Source of the DNA: CAWUIO01 sp963922455
GTDB lineage: Bacteria; Bacteroidota; Bacteroidia; Cytophagales; Microscillaceae
NCBI GenBank assembly: GCA_963922455.1
Contig: CAWUIO010000035.1
Location: forward strand, 1-54,789
Length of the DNA: 54,789 nt
Direction of reading: 5' to 3'
Position 1 is the stretch's first letter, and each line of letters begins with the position of its first letter. Shown here in pieces: positions 34,745-43,211 of the stretch. The position numbers and the translations under genes were made by a program. The notes beneath the pieces are model-generated. The model was not told the origin of the DNA, ran no database searches, and saw only the letters and a program-made list of their open reading frames with translations.

Positions 34745-34822
34745 TGGTACCCCAACCGGGACTCGAACCCGGAAAAACCTGGTTTCTAAGACCAGTGCAT
34801 ATGCCAATTCTGCTATTGGGGC
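34745..34822 (-). tRNA. tRNA-Leu (TAG) with short variable arm
   Basis: Acceptor GCCCCAA / TTGGGGT (first pair G-U), D-arm GCA/TGC, perfect anticodon stem CTGGT/ACCAG around CTTAGAA (TAG, reads CUA), T-arm CCGGG-TTCGAGT-CCCGG, discriminator A and encoded CCA. The variable region is only about 6 nt (GTTTTT), whereas tRNA-Leu is normally class II with a long variable arm. The anticodon call is solid; the isotype rests on it. Confidence 0.82.
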
Positions 34823-35066
34823 CAGTAGAGGCCTAAGCCTATGGGGGCAATTTAATCTTGGCGTCTAAAATGTTGTCATTTCGATTTGTTGTATTTTTCT
34901 AATAATTTACTAATGAGGAGATATAGCTGTCCTCTTCAAAACCCAACTAGGTTTTTAGCAAAACGTGACTCCTCAGACCGGGTTTTATTTCTTGCTAACA
35001 CTGATCTTTGGCGTCTGCCTTACTTGCAGATAAACTAAAGCGCAGCTTAGGAAACCGGGAGGGTAT
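34823..35066. other. Upstream region of tRNA operon, no gene seen
   Basis: This A/T-rich stretch should carry the minus-strand promoter of the four tRNAs. I see no coding frame and no clear -33/-7 pair. Confidence 0.4.
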
Positions 35067-35104
35067 AAAAAAAGCCCCGAAACGCATCGTTTCGGGGCTT
35101 TTTT
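35067..35104. terminator. Bidirectional hairpin terminator
   Basis: A perfect 11-bp stem GCCCCGAAACG / CGTTTCGGGGC with loop CAT is flanked by A7 and T6 runs, so it can work on both strands. It probably ends the minus-strand gene 35302-35589 and insulates the tRNA operon. The 197 nt between it and that gene show nothing else. Confidence 0.88.
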
Positions 35105-35301
35105 GCTTTATGTATTTTCATTTATGGTATACACATAGAAGCTCGGCCCCGAAACTGAAACAGTTGGAACTGATAGAGGCTAAAGAGCTGCGTTACTATG
35201 TTGATTTTCGCTTTCATACTACAAAGGTGCAATATTCAGAGTTAAGATCCAAATATTTGTTTTATTATTTTTGTACTTTTTTAATGTATACGGCTTGGGT
35301 T

Positions 35302-35589
35302 TTAAAAGGTTTCTTCTTTTTTGCCAAATTTTTCGTCCATGCTTAGGGAGATAATCTCCAAAATCACGGGCTTCAGGACAAAATAGACGTCCTCATGTTT
35401 TTTAATAAGGGTTTTGTCCATGTGGGAGGAGCTCCAGATACTGCTTACTTCCCAAATTTCATATTGGGGCTCTCCATCTTTGGTGATAAAAAAGATTTTA
35501 GCATCTTCGGTTTTGGCTTCCACGCTATAGCCGCTTAGTTGGGCATAGTCCAACATATCTTGGGCCAGTTGTAGGTTTTCTTTTCCCAT
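35302..35589 (-). CDS. Small cytoplasmic protein, function unknown
   Basis: The protein has 95 residues, soluble, acidic, with alternating strands and helices (MLDYAQLSGYSVEAKTED, AKIFFITKDGEPQYEIWEV, VYFVLKPVILEIISLSMDEKF). No family recognised. It lies 79 nt upstream of the caspase-like gene's 3' end, on the same strand, and is followed by a strong terminator. Confidence 0.65.
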   Translation of the reverse strand: MGKENLQLAQDMLDYAQLSGYSVEAKTEDAKIFFITKDGEPQYEIWEVSSIWSSSHMDKTLIKKHEDVYFVLKPVILEIISLSMDEKFGKKEETF

Positions 35590-35668
35590 GACTTTCCATT
35601 AATTAGTTTAATACCTGAGGGAAAATAAGGGATTCCCCCTTAAAAGTAAAATGATTTTCATCATTTAC

Positions 35669-37003
35669 TCAATATTCTAAAAATACTTCTTGGCGCGGCC
35701 CGTAAATTTCGGGGGTTTGTTTGCGCTTATGCAGGCGCCAGGCTTTATAATTTACTTCCTGCTCAATGTAATTGGCTAGCTCGGATAGCAAAAGTTTACC
35801 GTCTCGGTCTAGATTGGCCTCCCCCTGAATACCTTTTAATAAAAAGTAGGTAAACAACGAGTGCTTTTGCTCAGGATACCAAGAGGAAATTTGACTCCCC
35901 GAAGAAGAAAAGAAAATATGGCTTTTGGGATCAAGCAAAAGCTTATTTTGGGTTTTGATGTAAATCGGAGAAGCTTGCCGGATAAGCATCCCGCGTTCAG
36001 ACGAACCACTAAAACACGCATCAATGACTAAGGTCAGCGATTTGTACGGGATTTTTGCCAAGTTGTTGAATAAGATTTTCAAAGAATACCCATTGAGGTT
36101 TACTAACGAAGGGTCACAATCTACGGGAACTAAATAGGCCCCTTTTTGCCCCGGGTCGGGCATACCGTGACCACTGTAATAGATAAAGATATCGGATTCT
36201 TCGGCTTGGGTGTAATTTAATAAAATACCCCGGTGGTTATCGCTGGTACCAAAGAGGGCATTCATTTGGGCTTGGGTGGCATTTTCATAATATAAGATGT
36301 TTTCATCCCGGTAACCGAAGGTGCCTTGCAGGTACTGGCGAAGGGTTTGGGCATCTTGAAGGGCAAAATCAACCGGTGGGACATCGGGATGGCGATAGTT
36401 ATGGTTGCCAATCACTACGGCAACTGCCTTGCTTAAATCATGCCGGGTTTGGGGAATGTCTTGATCTACATCAGAAGGGCCTCCCTGGTGCACCCTTTGC
36501 ATTTGGCTATGTAACGGTACAGTCTGGGAAGGTCGAGAAAGGGGAATGCCGGTGTATTCATAACGAAATTTACGAAGTGGCTCTACTATTTTTTGGGTGG
36601 CCTTGATAAAAGGTGTCTTCATGAAAATAAAAAAGCTGGATTTATTCTCTTGAAAGGAATAAAGCACGTTGCGGTCACAGTCCAAAAAAAAGAGATCCAG
36701 TGTAAGGTAATTGGGTACTTGTTTCCGGTTGACCTGCACTTCGAATAATACTTTTACGGCCTGGCAGGTGTCTACTCCTAAACTTTCCCAGGCATTCCGA
36801 GAGACATACACGGGAAAATCCTTTTTTTGCAGAAATTTAATGATCTCATTACGGATGTCGGAGGCGTGTTCTCGGTAGGGATCATCAGCTTCTACCACGA
36901 AGTAGCGGTACTGATTTAAGCGTTGATATTCTTGGGCAAAAATAGAGTGAGATGGTATAGCAAAGTGCAGCCATACCCAAAGAAAAGGGATCAATTTTTT
37001 CAT
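35669..37003 (-). CDS. Secreted caspase-family (C14) peptidase
   Basis: The protein has 444 residues. A signal peptide (MKKLIPFLWVWLHFAIPSHS, cleavage near IFAQ) is followed by about 165 residues of unassigned sequence. The caspase/metacaspase domain starts at about 192: AVAVVIGNHNY, catalytic His279 in IYYSGHG and catalytic Cys330 in VIDACFSG. Cleavage after Arg/Lys is common for bacterial members. No adaptor or toxin partner is adjacent, so a role in regulated proteolysis outside the cytoplasm is inferred. Confidence 0.9.
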   Translation of the reverse strand: MKKLIPFLWVWLHFAIPSHSIFAQEYQRLNQYRYFVVEADDPYREHASDIRNEIIKFLQKKDFPVYVSRNAWESLGVDTCQAVKVLFEVQVNRKQVPNYLTLDLFFLDCDRNVLYSFQENKSSFFIFMKTPFIKATQKIVEPLRKFRYEYTGIPLSRPSQTVPLHSQMQRVHQGGPSDVDQDIPQTRHDLSKAVAVVIGNHNYRHPDVPPVDFALQDAQTLRQYLQGTFGYRDENILYYENATQAQMNALFGTSDNHRGILLNYTQAEESDIFIYYSGHGMPDPGQKGAYLVPVDCDPSLVNLNGYSLKILFNNLAKIPYKSLTLVIDACFSGSSERGMLIRQASPIYIKTQNKLLLDPKSHIFFSSSGSQISSWYPEQKHSLFTYFLLKGIQGEANLDRDGKLLLSELANYIEQEVNYKAWRLHKRKQTPEIYGPRQEVFLEY

Positions 37004-37222
37004 GGGTCTAAGGTTATTTTTTAGGCCAATACCAGTCAGGTGGTTTCCTGGTATTAATTCTCTGTTAAATTAAGGCTTGGAGCGGTTTTATGGAAGGGAG
37101 AGCGAGTTAATGGAGAGTTAATGGCCAAAAAGCTAAGCAATAGAACGCTTGGGATGGGATAAAGAAAGAACATCCTACAATTTGCCTGCTCTGGAGGATG
37201 TTCTTGTGAATCGTCTTACATT

Positions 37223-37411
37223 TTATTCGGCAGCTTTTTCTTCTTTCTTTTGCGTAAACTCCTGGATGCTTTTTTTAGCGGTGTTTATGGCTTGGTTTAA
37301 CTCATCTATACGCCCCATATCACGGTCCGCTTTCTTTAAATTCAACAATTTGCTGCGCTCTTCTTTTAATTTGCTTAGCTCTTCGTTTAGATTACTTAAT
37401 TGTTCACTCAT
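37223..37411 (-). CDS. Small coiled-coil protein
   Basis: The protein has 62 residues from ATG 37411; a longer frame to 37516 adds non-helical residues. The whole chain is a heptad-rich coiled coil (LSNLNEELSKLKEERSKLL, RIDELNQAINTAKKSIQEF) ending in acidic KKEEKAAE. Function unknown. Confidence 0.6.
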   Translation of the reverse strand: MSEQLSNLNEELSKLKEERSKLLNLKKADRDMGRIDELNQAINTAKKSIQEFTQKKEEKAAE

Positions 37412-37613
37412 ATGGACAATATTTAAATGTTTGGATGGGTAATTAACTCGCAATTTTTTAGAAAAACTTGGGTTTTCTAGGAGAAAGCAATTTGCTTGGC
37501 TTCCTCGTTTGGGCAAAGAATGGCTGTAATGCCAATCAATAGCCAGATTTTTCTTGCGTGCGCAAAGTTCTTATAAAAAAACTTTACTTGCAAATCTGGT
37601 AAATTGGCTGATT
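37412..37613. other. Intergenic interval with an inverted repeat, no gene seen
   Basis: An imperfect hairpin is formed by CCAGATTT (about 37551-37558) and AAATCTGG (about 37591-37598), with an inner AAAGTT/AACTTT pair. It lacks the T-run of a terminator on either strand; its role is unclear. Confidence 0.45.
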
Positions 37614-37767
37614 AGGTTACGAGCTTGGCATAGGGACCGAAGCCCGTAGGGACGAGACCGAGGGAGCCCTGCGGGGGGCAGGCTCGTGGCTTTGCCCGAG
37701 GGCCCGACCTCCGGCCTGGCCTATTGGGTCAATCTGCCATGGACTTGAAAGGCCGGAGGGATGCCCC
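37614..37767 (-). repeat. Divergent structured GC-rich element, copy J (-)
   Basis: On the minus strand it starts GGGGCATCCC and has a main stem CCTCCGGCC / GGCCGGAGG (37751-37759 and 37708-37716), directly followed by TCGGGC as in the main family. A further GC-rich hairpin region follows, with ACGAGC and GGGCTC motifs. Most of the family's later block is replaced. It begins 12 nt after the stop of the cyclophilin gene, same orientation. Confidence 0.65.
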
Positions 37768-37778
37768 AAGGGTTTTTA

Positions 37779-38498
37779 TTAATAGGTATAGCCGTAGAGT
37801 TTAGTAACTTTTTTCTTCTTGATTTTTTCTAAGACCATGCTCATCTTCACATCTTTTAGGGGGCGGTCAGCTTTATTGGTTTGTTGTTTGGCAATGGTCA
37901 TCACGACGTCCAGGCCCCCTATAACTTCCCCAAAGACGGTATAATTCATATCCAAAAAGGGGGTTCCGCCTTCCTCCAAGTATACTTTTTTTTGTTCGGC
38001 CGTGTATTGGATGCCCGAACGTTGCATAAACCGGGTAAGCTCTTCTTCGCTTTGTTTTTTTCCTTCCACAATATAAAACTGGGAGCCACTGGATTTTTTT
38101 TCGGGATTATTATTACGTGCCGCCGCCAAAGCTCCTTTTTTATGGAAAAGGCTAGAATCAAACTCAGCCGGCACCTGGTATCCAGGCCCTCCACTCCCCA
38201 AGGGCTGATTAGGCTTGGCTTTACGGGACTTAGGATCACCTCCTTGGATCATGAAATCCTTGATGACCCGGTGAAAAAGCAAGGAGTCAAAGAAGTTTTC
38301 TTGTACTAGCTTGAAGAAGTTTTGACGATGGAGAGGCGTTTTTTGATACAACAAGAGTCTTACGTCTCCAAATTGAGTTTGGAGAACAACCAAAGTGTCC
38401 TTTTTGGATGGTTTTACTTTTTTAGACTTTTGAGCATAGGCAGTTTGGAGGCTGAAGGCCAGGCATACGCTTAAGAGGAAGATTCGGGTATAGTTCAT
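37779..38498 (-). CDS. Secreted cyclophilin-type peptidyl-prolyl cis-trans isomerase
   Basis: The protein has 239 residues. A signal peptide ends at AYAQK (about residue 23), followed by a Lys-rich segment and the cyclophilin domain. Family blocks are FFKLVQENFFDSLLFHRVI, DFMIQGGDP, GSGGPGYQVPAEFDS, FYIVEGK and YTVFGEVIGGLDVV. It would assist protein folding in the periplasm. An insertion around 150-175 (EEELTRFMQRSGIQYTAEQ) is typical of Bacteroidota members. The next gene upstream on the strand is 30 nt away. Confidence 0.9.
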   Translation of the reverse strand: MNYTRIFLLSVCLAFSLQTAYAQKSKKVKPSKKDTLVVLQTQFGDVRLLLYQKTPLHRQNFFKLVQENFFDSLLFHRVIKDFMIQGGDPKSRKAKPNQPLGSGGPGYQVPAEFDSSLFHKKGALAAARNNNPEKKSSGSQFYIVEGKKQSEEELTRFMQRSGIQYTAEQKKVYLEEGGTPFLDMNYTVFGEVIGGLDVVMTIAKQQTNKADRPLKDVKMSMVLEKIKKKKVTKLYGYTY

Positions 38499-38528
38499 TG
38501 CTTTGATTTTGAATTACAATCCATAAGA

Positions 38529-39284
38529 TTAAACCAGAAAAGGTATTAGGGCTTTTCTTTCCCTTGGATACTTGTCAAACGTTTTTTTATACCATTTGTG
38601 ATGGGCCAGGGCCCGGGGTGCTAAATTGGCCATGGTCCATATGGCAAAGGAAGTCGCCGCTAAATTTTGAGCCATCAAGGCAAAGCCCAGCCATTCTATC
38701 ATTTCTCCTAAATAGTTGGGACAAGAAACCCAACGAAAGGCGCCTCCCACAGGAATCCGGTATACGCCCGATTCTCCATTTTTTCGGAGATTTATGAGTA
38801 TTTCATCCGAAGAAAAGTTGAGACACCATCCCAAAAAGAATAAAATAAAACCTGCAATTTGGAGGCCTAATAAAAAGCCCGAGGCTACTTGGGGAGGAGC
38901 CACTTGGCTAAGGGCATACCCATTGAAGGAGCCATTGATGCTGTTAAAAAAAATTGCCATCGCCACGATGGCCCAAGGCATTTTTTTTCCTTGACTATTT
39001 ACCCGGAAGGGATATATGAGACTTCGGTAGAAATAGTGACCCGTCCATAAAAGACACAGAAAAATGCCATAGGGATTTTGGGCCCCAGGCCCGGTCCAAA
39101 AGAAGAAGTTAAAAGCCAGCGGAGAGACAAATTCCATCAAAACCCAGCCCAGGTAATTAGGAAGCTGGGGCCCCCAACCCGCGCGATTGTAACGCCCATA
39201 GGGTGCTTGAATCCAGTGTAAGAAAGCAAATATGAGCATGCTTAGGACAATCCAGGAGTATAGGCTTTGATGAAAAAAGTCCAT
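38529..39284 (-). CDS. Steroid-5-alpha-reductase-like membrane protein
   Basis: The protein has 251 residues and about six hydrophobic segments. The C-terminal half carries the 3-oxo-5-alpha-steroid 4-dehydrogenase signature YRIPVGGAFRWVSCPNYLGE followed by EWLGFAL and a final HHKWYKKTFDKYPRERKALI. This pattern is close to eukaryotic SRD5A1/2, NADPH-dependent enzymes that reduce the delta-4 double bond of 3-oxo-steroids. In a bacterium the substrate may be a sterol-like or other enone lipid. It is probably co-transcribed with the cyclophilin (30-nt gap). Confidence 0.87.
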   Translation of the reverse strand: MDFFHQSLYSWIVLSMLIFAFLHWIQAPYGRYNRAGWGPQLPNYLGWVLMEFVSPLAFNFFFWTGPGAQNPYGIFLCLLWTGHYFYRSLIYPFRVNSQGKKMPWAIVAMAIFFNSINGSFNGYALSQVAPPQVASGFLLGLQIAGFILFFLGWCLNFSSDEILINLRKNGESGVYRIPVGGAFRWVSCPNYLGEMIEWLGFALMAQNLAATSFAIWTMANLAPRALAHHKWYKKTFDKYPRERKALIPFLV

Positions 39285-39354
39285 AAAAAATTGATAAATA
39301 AACCAGTACTAAGAGTGGATGGATAAGATGCCTGTCATTTGAGAAAAAATAGGT

Positions 39355-42300
39355 TTATTGCATTCCCCGCTTGATATGTTGTTTGTGGGCCCGTAGTTCT
39401 TGGGCATCGCGTACTCTAATTTCTAGACTTCGTACTTTATTATTTTCATATTGGGGCTCAAATTGAATGAGCAAGAGCGCTACATATTTTTTTCTTTGAT
39501 TGATAAATCCCTGCATATATTCAAAAGTCTCACCGGATAAGCCCCGATCGAGTAAGCCAGTCCAGGTTTCAAAAAAGGGATTCGTAAATATATCGGTCAG
39601 TAAATAATCAGGCTGGACACTAAAGCCCCATTCCCTAAAAAAGTTCCGGGTTTTTTCATTAGGTGATTGAATCAAGTATTGCTCATCGATTTCAAGGGCA
39701 AATAACTCAGGATAGTGTACATCTTGAGGGTTAAAATCTGCATTCGAGGCACTTGATAAGTCCAAATGCAATTGGTTGGTATCCTGGAATTCAGGGCTAT
39801 GGCCATTTTCAAATTGGTGTAACTTGCGTATTTCAGCCCGGCGTTTGAGGGCTTTTAAGCGATATTTTTGAACCTCAGATGTGATATCGTTTGCCGTGAT
39901 CACCGTATGGGTAACTTCGTGAGATTCATTCTTGACCGGGGTAAAGCGGATGCTGAATAGGCGTATTTGCTTTCGTTTATGATCTGGAAAGACTTGCTGA
40001 AATTGCACTTTTTCTCCATCTAAAGCCCGATCGCAAAGGGCCTTAAACTCATTAAACTTATATTGAGGAAAGGTGTCGGGAAAATAGTAGCTAGGTTGTA
40101 AGTAGTAATTCCAATACCGGTACACTCGAATGGCAATGGAGTTGAGATAACTTACGACATATTCGCGATCGATGGCGATAATGAGCGAGTCGGTATTTTG
40201 GAGATATTTGAGTTGATCGTGTAAATTTTGTAAAGCATTTTGGTGCCTCATCAACTCCGTCTCAAGCGCTCCTTTTTCCGATTGGAACTCGTGATTGGCA
40301 CTTTTTAGGGCATTTTTCTGATTCTCAATAATCCGGGCGGTGCGAGAGGCTTGCTTTTTGGTAAACTCGGCAATATCCAATTCTCTTTGTTTCCGGTCGG
40401 TAATATCACGCGCAAAAATGGCTACCCCCGTGACCTGCTCCTGGTCATCGCGTATGGGGTTAAAATAAACGCTCAGGTAAAATTTATGATTGGTTTTTTC
40501 ACTAAACAAAGCCTGCTCTACACTAAACTTTTCTCCTTGCAGTGCCCGGTCATAGTAGTTTTTCCATATGTAATAATAATTACGAGGCAGGCAATCCAAA
40601 ACACTGGATGTGATACGCACACTTTCGCCTAATTGTTCATAGAGTCTTTGTGCACTCTCGTTGAGGAGGGTGATGCGGTAATTAGGTCCAATGGTATAAA
40701 TGGAATCATCCGTATTGTTCAAAAGAGCAATAAGGCTGGCTTCTTTCTCTTGTAATTCCTCTTTGGTTACTACCATCCGGGCCTCAGCATTTTTCCGGTC
40801 GGTAATATTGATGATAAACTCAATGATCTTGTAGGGCTTGCCATCTAAGTCCAAAATCGGGTTAAAACTGCCCTGAAACCAAACCGAACGGCCCGATTTG
40901 GTGATTCTTCTTACCTCACCGATATGGTAGCTCCCTTGCCTTAATTTGTGCCAGAGGGCCATATAAGACAGAGATTCGCGCTCTTCTTCGGGTACGATGA
41001 TGGAATGGTCTTTACCCAAAATCTCTTCCCGGGTATATTCCATCAAATCAAGAAAGTTATCATTGGCATCAATGATAGAGCCATCTAGGTCAAACTCTAC
41101 AATAGCACTGGAGCGACGGAAGGAATCTAATTGTTCTTTGAAGTCTAAGCGCAACCTCTTATCACTAGTAACATCAAAGGCCAGCTTTAATATTTTGTAA
41201 GGTACTCCGTGCTGGTCTTTGATGGGGGAGTAGGTAGCGCGTAACCAGACGTCATTGCCATTCTTATCTACGCGTTTATATTCCCCGTAATGGGGGATAC
41301 CTGCTCGGAGATCCTGCCATAGTTTTTCAAATTGGTTTTGATCTACTTGGCTATCGGGAACAATAGTACTTTGCTCGAGTCCTACAATTTCGGAAGCTTC
41401 ATATTTAATAGCCTTTAAAAAGAGGTCATTGGCATTCAGGATACGTCCGTCCATAGAGATCTCTACGGTAATCAGGGTAGAGCGAATGGCAAATGATTGA
41501 GCAGCCAGGGCTTCTTGGTTTTTTTGCATCTCCGACTGCGTTTCCTCGAGCACCTTCAAGTTTTTACGCATTTGTTGTTCCTGGATACGCATTTGCTCCG
41601 TGATATGATTGGACTCAATCAGAAGCTTTTTGGTTTGCTCATTGGCCCGGGCAGCGTACAGGTTGGAGGCAATATTTTCGCTAAGTCTTTCTAAGAAGGC
41701 AATTTGATAAGGCCGTATGTCGTAAAGTGAGGCAAGCTCCATAACTCCAAATACCCGGTCACTCAATTTAAGAGGAATGACCAGTACACTCTTGGGTTTA
41801 GAGCCACCTAGCCCCGAAGAAATGTCTACGTAATTTTCGGGTATATCGGTAATATAGATGGTATCGGCATCTTTGAAGGCTTGCCCGGCTAGGCCTTCTC
41901 CTACGGCAACGGTTTTTTCAACATATTTTCTCTTATTAAATGCATACGAGGCAATAAGCTCCAAAAAGATGTTGTCTTCATCCTCGTTGACAATAAACAG
42001 TCCGCCCTGATTGGCATCAAGGTAGCGCACTACATTGGATATAATTTCAAAAGAAAGCTTATTGGTATCGTCGTTAAAAGTTTGCAAGATTTCCCCAAAA
42101 ATAGCCAAGCCCTTGGTAGCCCAATTCCTTTCTTCTTCTTCAGAAGCTACCGCTTTCATTTTCTCGCGCATATTGATGAGGGCGCCAGCCAAGGTATCTT
42201 TTTCGAGGCTCAGCCCATTAAGGCCGTGGTAGGATACACCCAGGTCTCCTTGCTCTATACTTTTAATGAAGTTGGTAGCGTTTTTTATCTTGTCGACCAT

Positions 42301-43098
42301 TCCATTGATGGCAGAGGCAACAAAACCTACTTCATTGTTGCGGGCATAGGGTACTTTTTGAGTCAGGTCTCCATCTCCGATACGTTCGGCTACGTCGGTA
42401 ATTTGACCCAAGGGTTTAATTAATATCCATTGGATAAGCCCAATACCACCGGCAATCAGAATAATATTGGTGATCAACAAGGCCCATAGCCAGTTATTGG
42501 CTGAAATCTTATTTTGATTAGATATGGAAAGGAACTCATCACTCAGTTGGGCGTGAAGGCTCACTAATTTTTCGTGATATTCACTCAGCAAGCGCAGGGC
42601 TCGTTTGGCACTTTCGGTAAGTTCTTCATTGGGGGAGTTGAGCAAGAAAATATCTTGGGTATATATATCTTCAGCCCCAATGCGGTAGTAATTAAACCAG
42701 ATACTTTCTATCTCGCTAAGAAGGGGGAGTACTTCGGGGTCTCCGGGAGGCAATTGGATGAGATTGTTATTAATGATCTTCTCTCCTCCCTTCATTAAGA
42801 GCTCCAAATTGTCATCAAAGCGGGCAATATCACTGGCCAGTTGGGTTTTGGCCAATTGTCGGTTAGTTTTGAGTTTGAGATCTTGATTTACCGACGTAAT
42901 TTGATTGGAGTATAGGATGATCTGTTCTACGATTTCTTTATTCCGTCCGGCCATATCCAAAATGATTTGGTATTTTTCCAAACTGGCAAAAGAATTCCTA
43001 GTGAGGAGATGACTCCCGGTTACGGTTCCTAAGAAAATAATGAAAAATAGTATGAGCCGAATACGTATAGACCAACTATTTCTAATTAATTTTCCCAT
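39355..43098 (-). CDS. Large membrane sensor: PilJ-like, HAMP, GAF and multiple PAS domains, no output domain
   Basis: The protein has 1247 residues. TM1 (about 12-34) and TM2 (about 205-228) flank a helical extracytoplasmic domain like that of PilJ-type receptors. HAMP is at about 229-281 (IKPLGQITDVAERIGDGDL), a GAF domain at about 330-500, a coiled coil at about 500-555, then about five PAS domains near 555, 680, 810, 985 and 1130. Several have PAC-type ends such as GVPYKILKLAFDVT. No histidine kinase, cyclase or phosphatase domain follows, so output must come from partner binding. It stands alone with its own promoter-like site. Confidence 0.88.
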   Translation of the reverse strand: MGKLIRNSWSIRIRLILFFIIFLGTVTGSHLLTRNSFASLEKYQIILDMAGRNKEIVEQIILYSNQITSVNQDLKLKTNRQLAKTQLASDIARFDDNLELLMKGGEKIINNNLIQLPPGDPEVLPLLSEIESIWFNYYRIGAEDIYTQDIFLLNSPNEELTESAKRALRLLSEYHEKLVSLHAQLSDEFLSISNQNKISANNWLWALLITNIILIAGGIGLIQWILIKPLGQITDVAERIGDGDLTQKVPYARNNEVGFVASAINGMVDKIKNATNFIKSIEQGDLGVSYHGLNGLSLEKDTLAGALINMREKMKAVASEEEERNWATKGLAIFGEILQTFNDDTNKLSFEIISNVVRYLDANQGGLFIVNEDEDNIFLELIASYAFNKRKYVEKTVAVGEGLAGQAFKDADTIYITDIPENYVDISSGLGGSKPKSVLVIPLKLSDRVFGVMELASLYDIRPYQIAFLERLSENIASNLYAARANEQTKKLLIESNHITEQMRIQEQQMRKNLKVLEETQSEMQKNQEALAAQSFAIRSTLITVEISMDGRILNANDLFLKAIKYEASEIVGLEQSTIVPDSQVDQNQFEKLWQDLRAGIPHYGEYKRVDKNGNDVWLRATYSPIKDQHGVPYKILKLAFDVTSDKRLRLDFKEQLDSFRRSSAIVEFDLDGSIIDANDNFLDLMEYTREEILGKDHSIIVPEEERESLSYMALWHKLRQGSYHIGEVRRITKSGRSVWFQGSFNPILDLDGKPYKIIEFIINITDRKNAEARMVVTKEELQEKEASLIALLNNTDDSIYTIGPNYRITLLNESAQRLYEQLGESVRITSSVLDCLPRNYYYIWKNYYDRALQGEKFSVEQALFSEKTNHKFYLSVYFNPIRDDQEQVTGVAIFARDITDRKQRELDIAEFTKKQASRTARIIENQKNALKSANHEFQSEKGALETELMRHQNALQNLHDQLKYLQNTDSLIIAIDREYVVSYLNSIAIRVYRYWNYYLQPSYYFPDTFPQYKFNEFKALCDRALDGEKVQFQQVFPDHKRKQIRLFSIRFTPVKNESHEVTHTVITANDITSEVQKYRLKALKRRAEIRKLHQFENGHSPEFQDTNQLHLDLSSASNADFNPQDVHYPELFALEIDEQYLIQSPNEKTRNFFREWGFSVQPDYLLTDIFTNPFFETWTGLLDRGLSGETFEYMQGFINQRKKYVALLLIQFEPQYENNKVRSLEIRVRDAQELRAHKQHIKRGMQ

Positions 43099-43170
43099 GT
43101 TTTAACTTTTCGAGGGCTTCAATTGAAATCAACAATGCCTAATTTAATTAAGGTCATATTTCAGCTGTAG

Positions 43171-43178
43171 CAAATATA
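43171..43178 (-). promoter_or_regulatory. Putative -7 box for the sensor gene
   Basis: On the minus strand this reads TATATTTG, an exact TAnnTTTG match, about 72 nt before the sensor ATG at 43098. It lies in the intergenic region shared with the divergent reductase gene. Confidence 0.4.
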
Positions 43179-43211
43179 AAACTATTATCACCAATTATCT
43201 TCTAAAAATTT

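Noticed and set aside
34431..34868. 145-codon plus-strand frame with Arg/Pro-rich sequence
   Set aside because: It lies across four tRNA genes on the other strand and has no coding features.
35008..35346. 112-codon plus-strand frame
   Set aside because: It spans a strong bidirectional terminator and the end of the opposite gene; composition is not protein-like.
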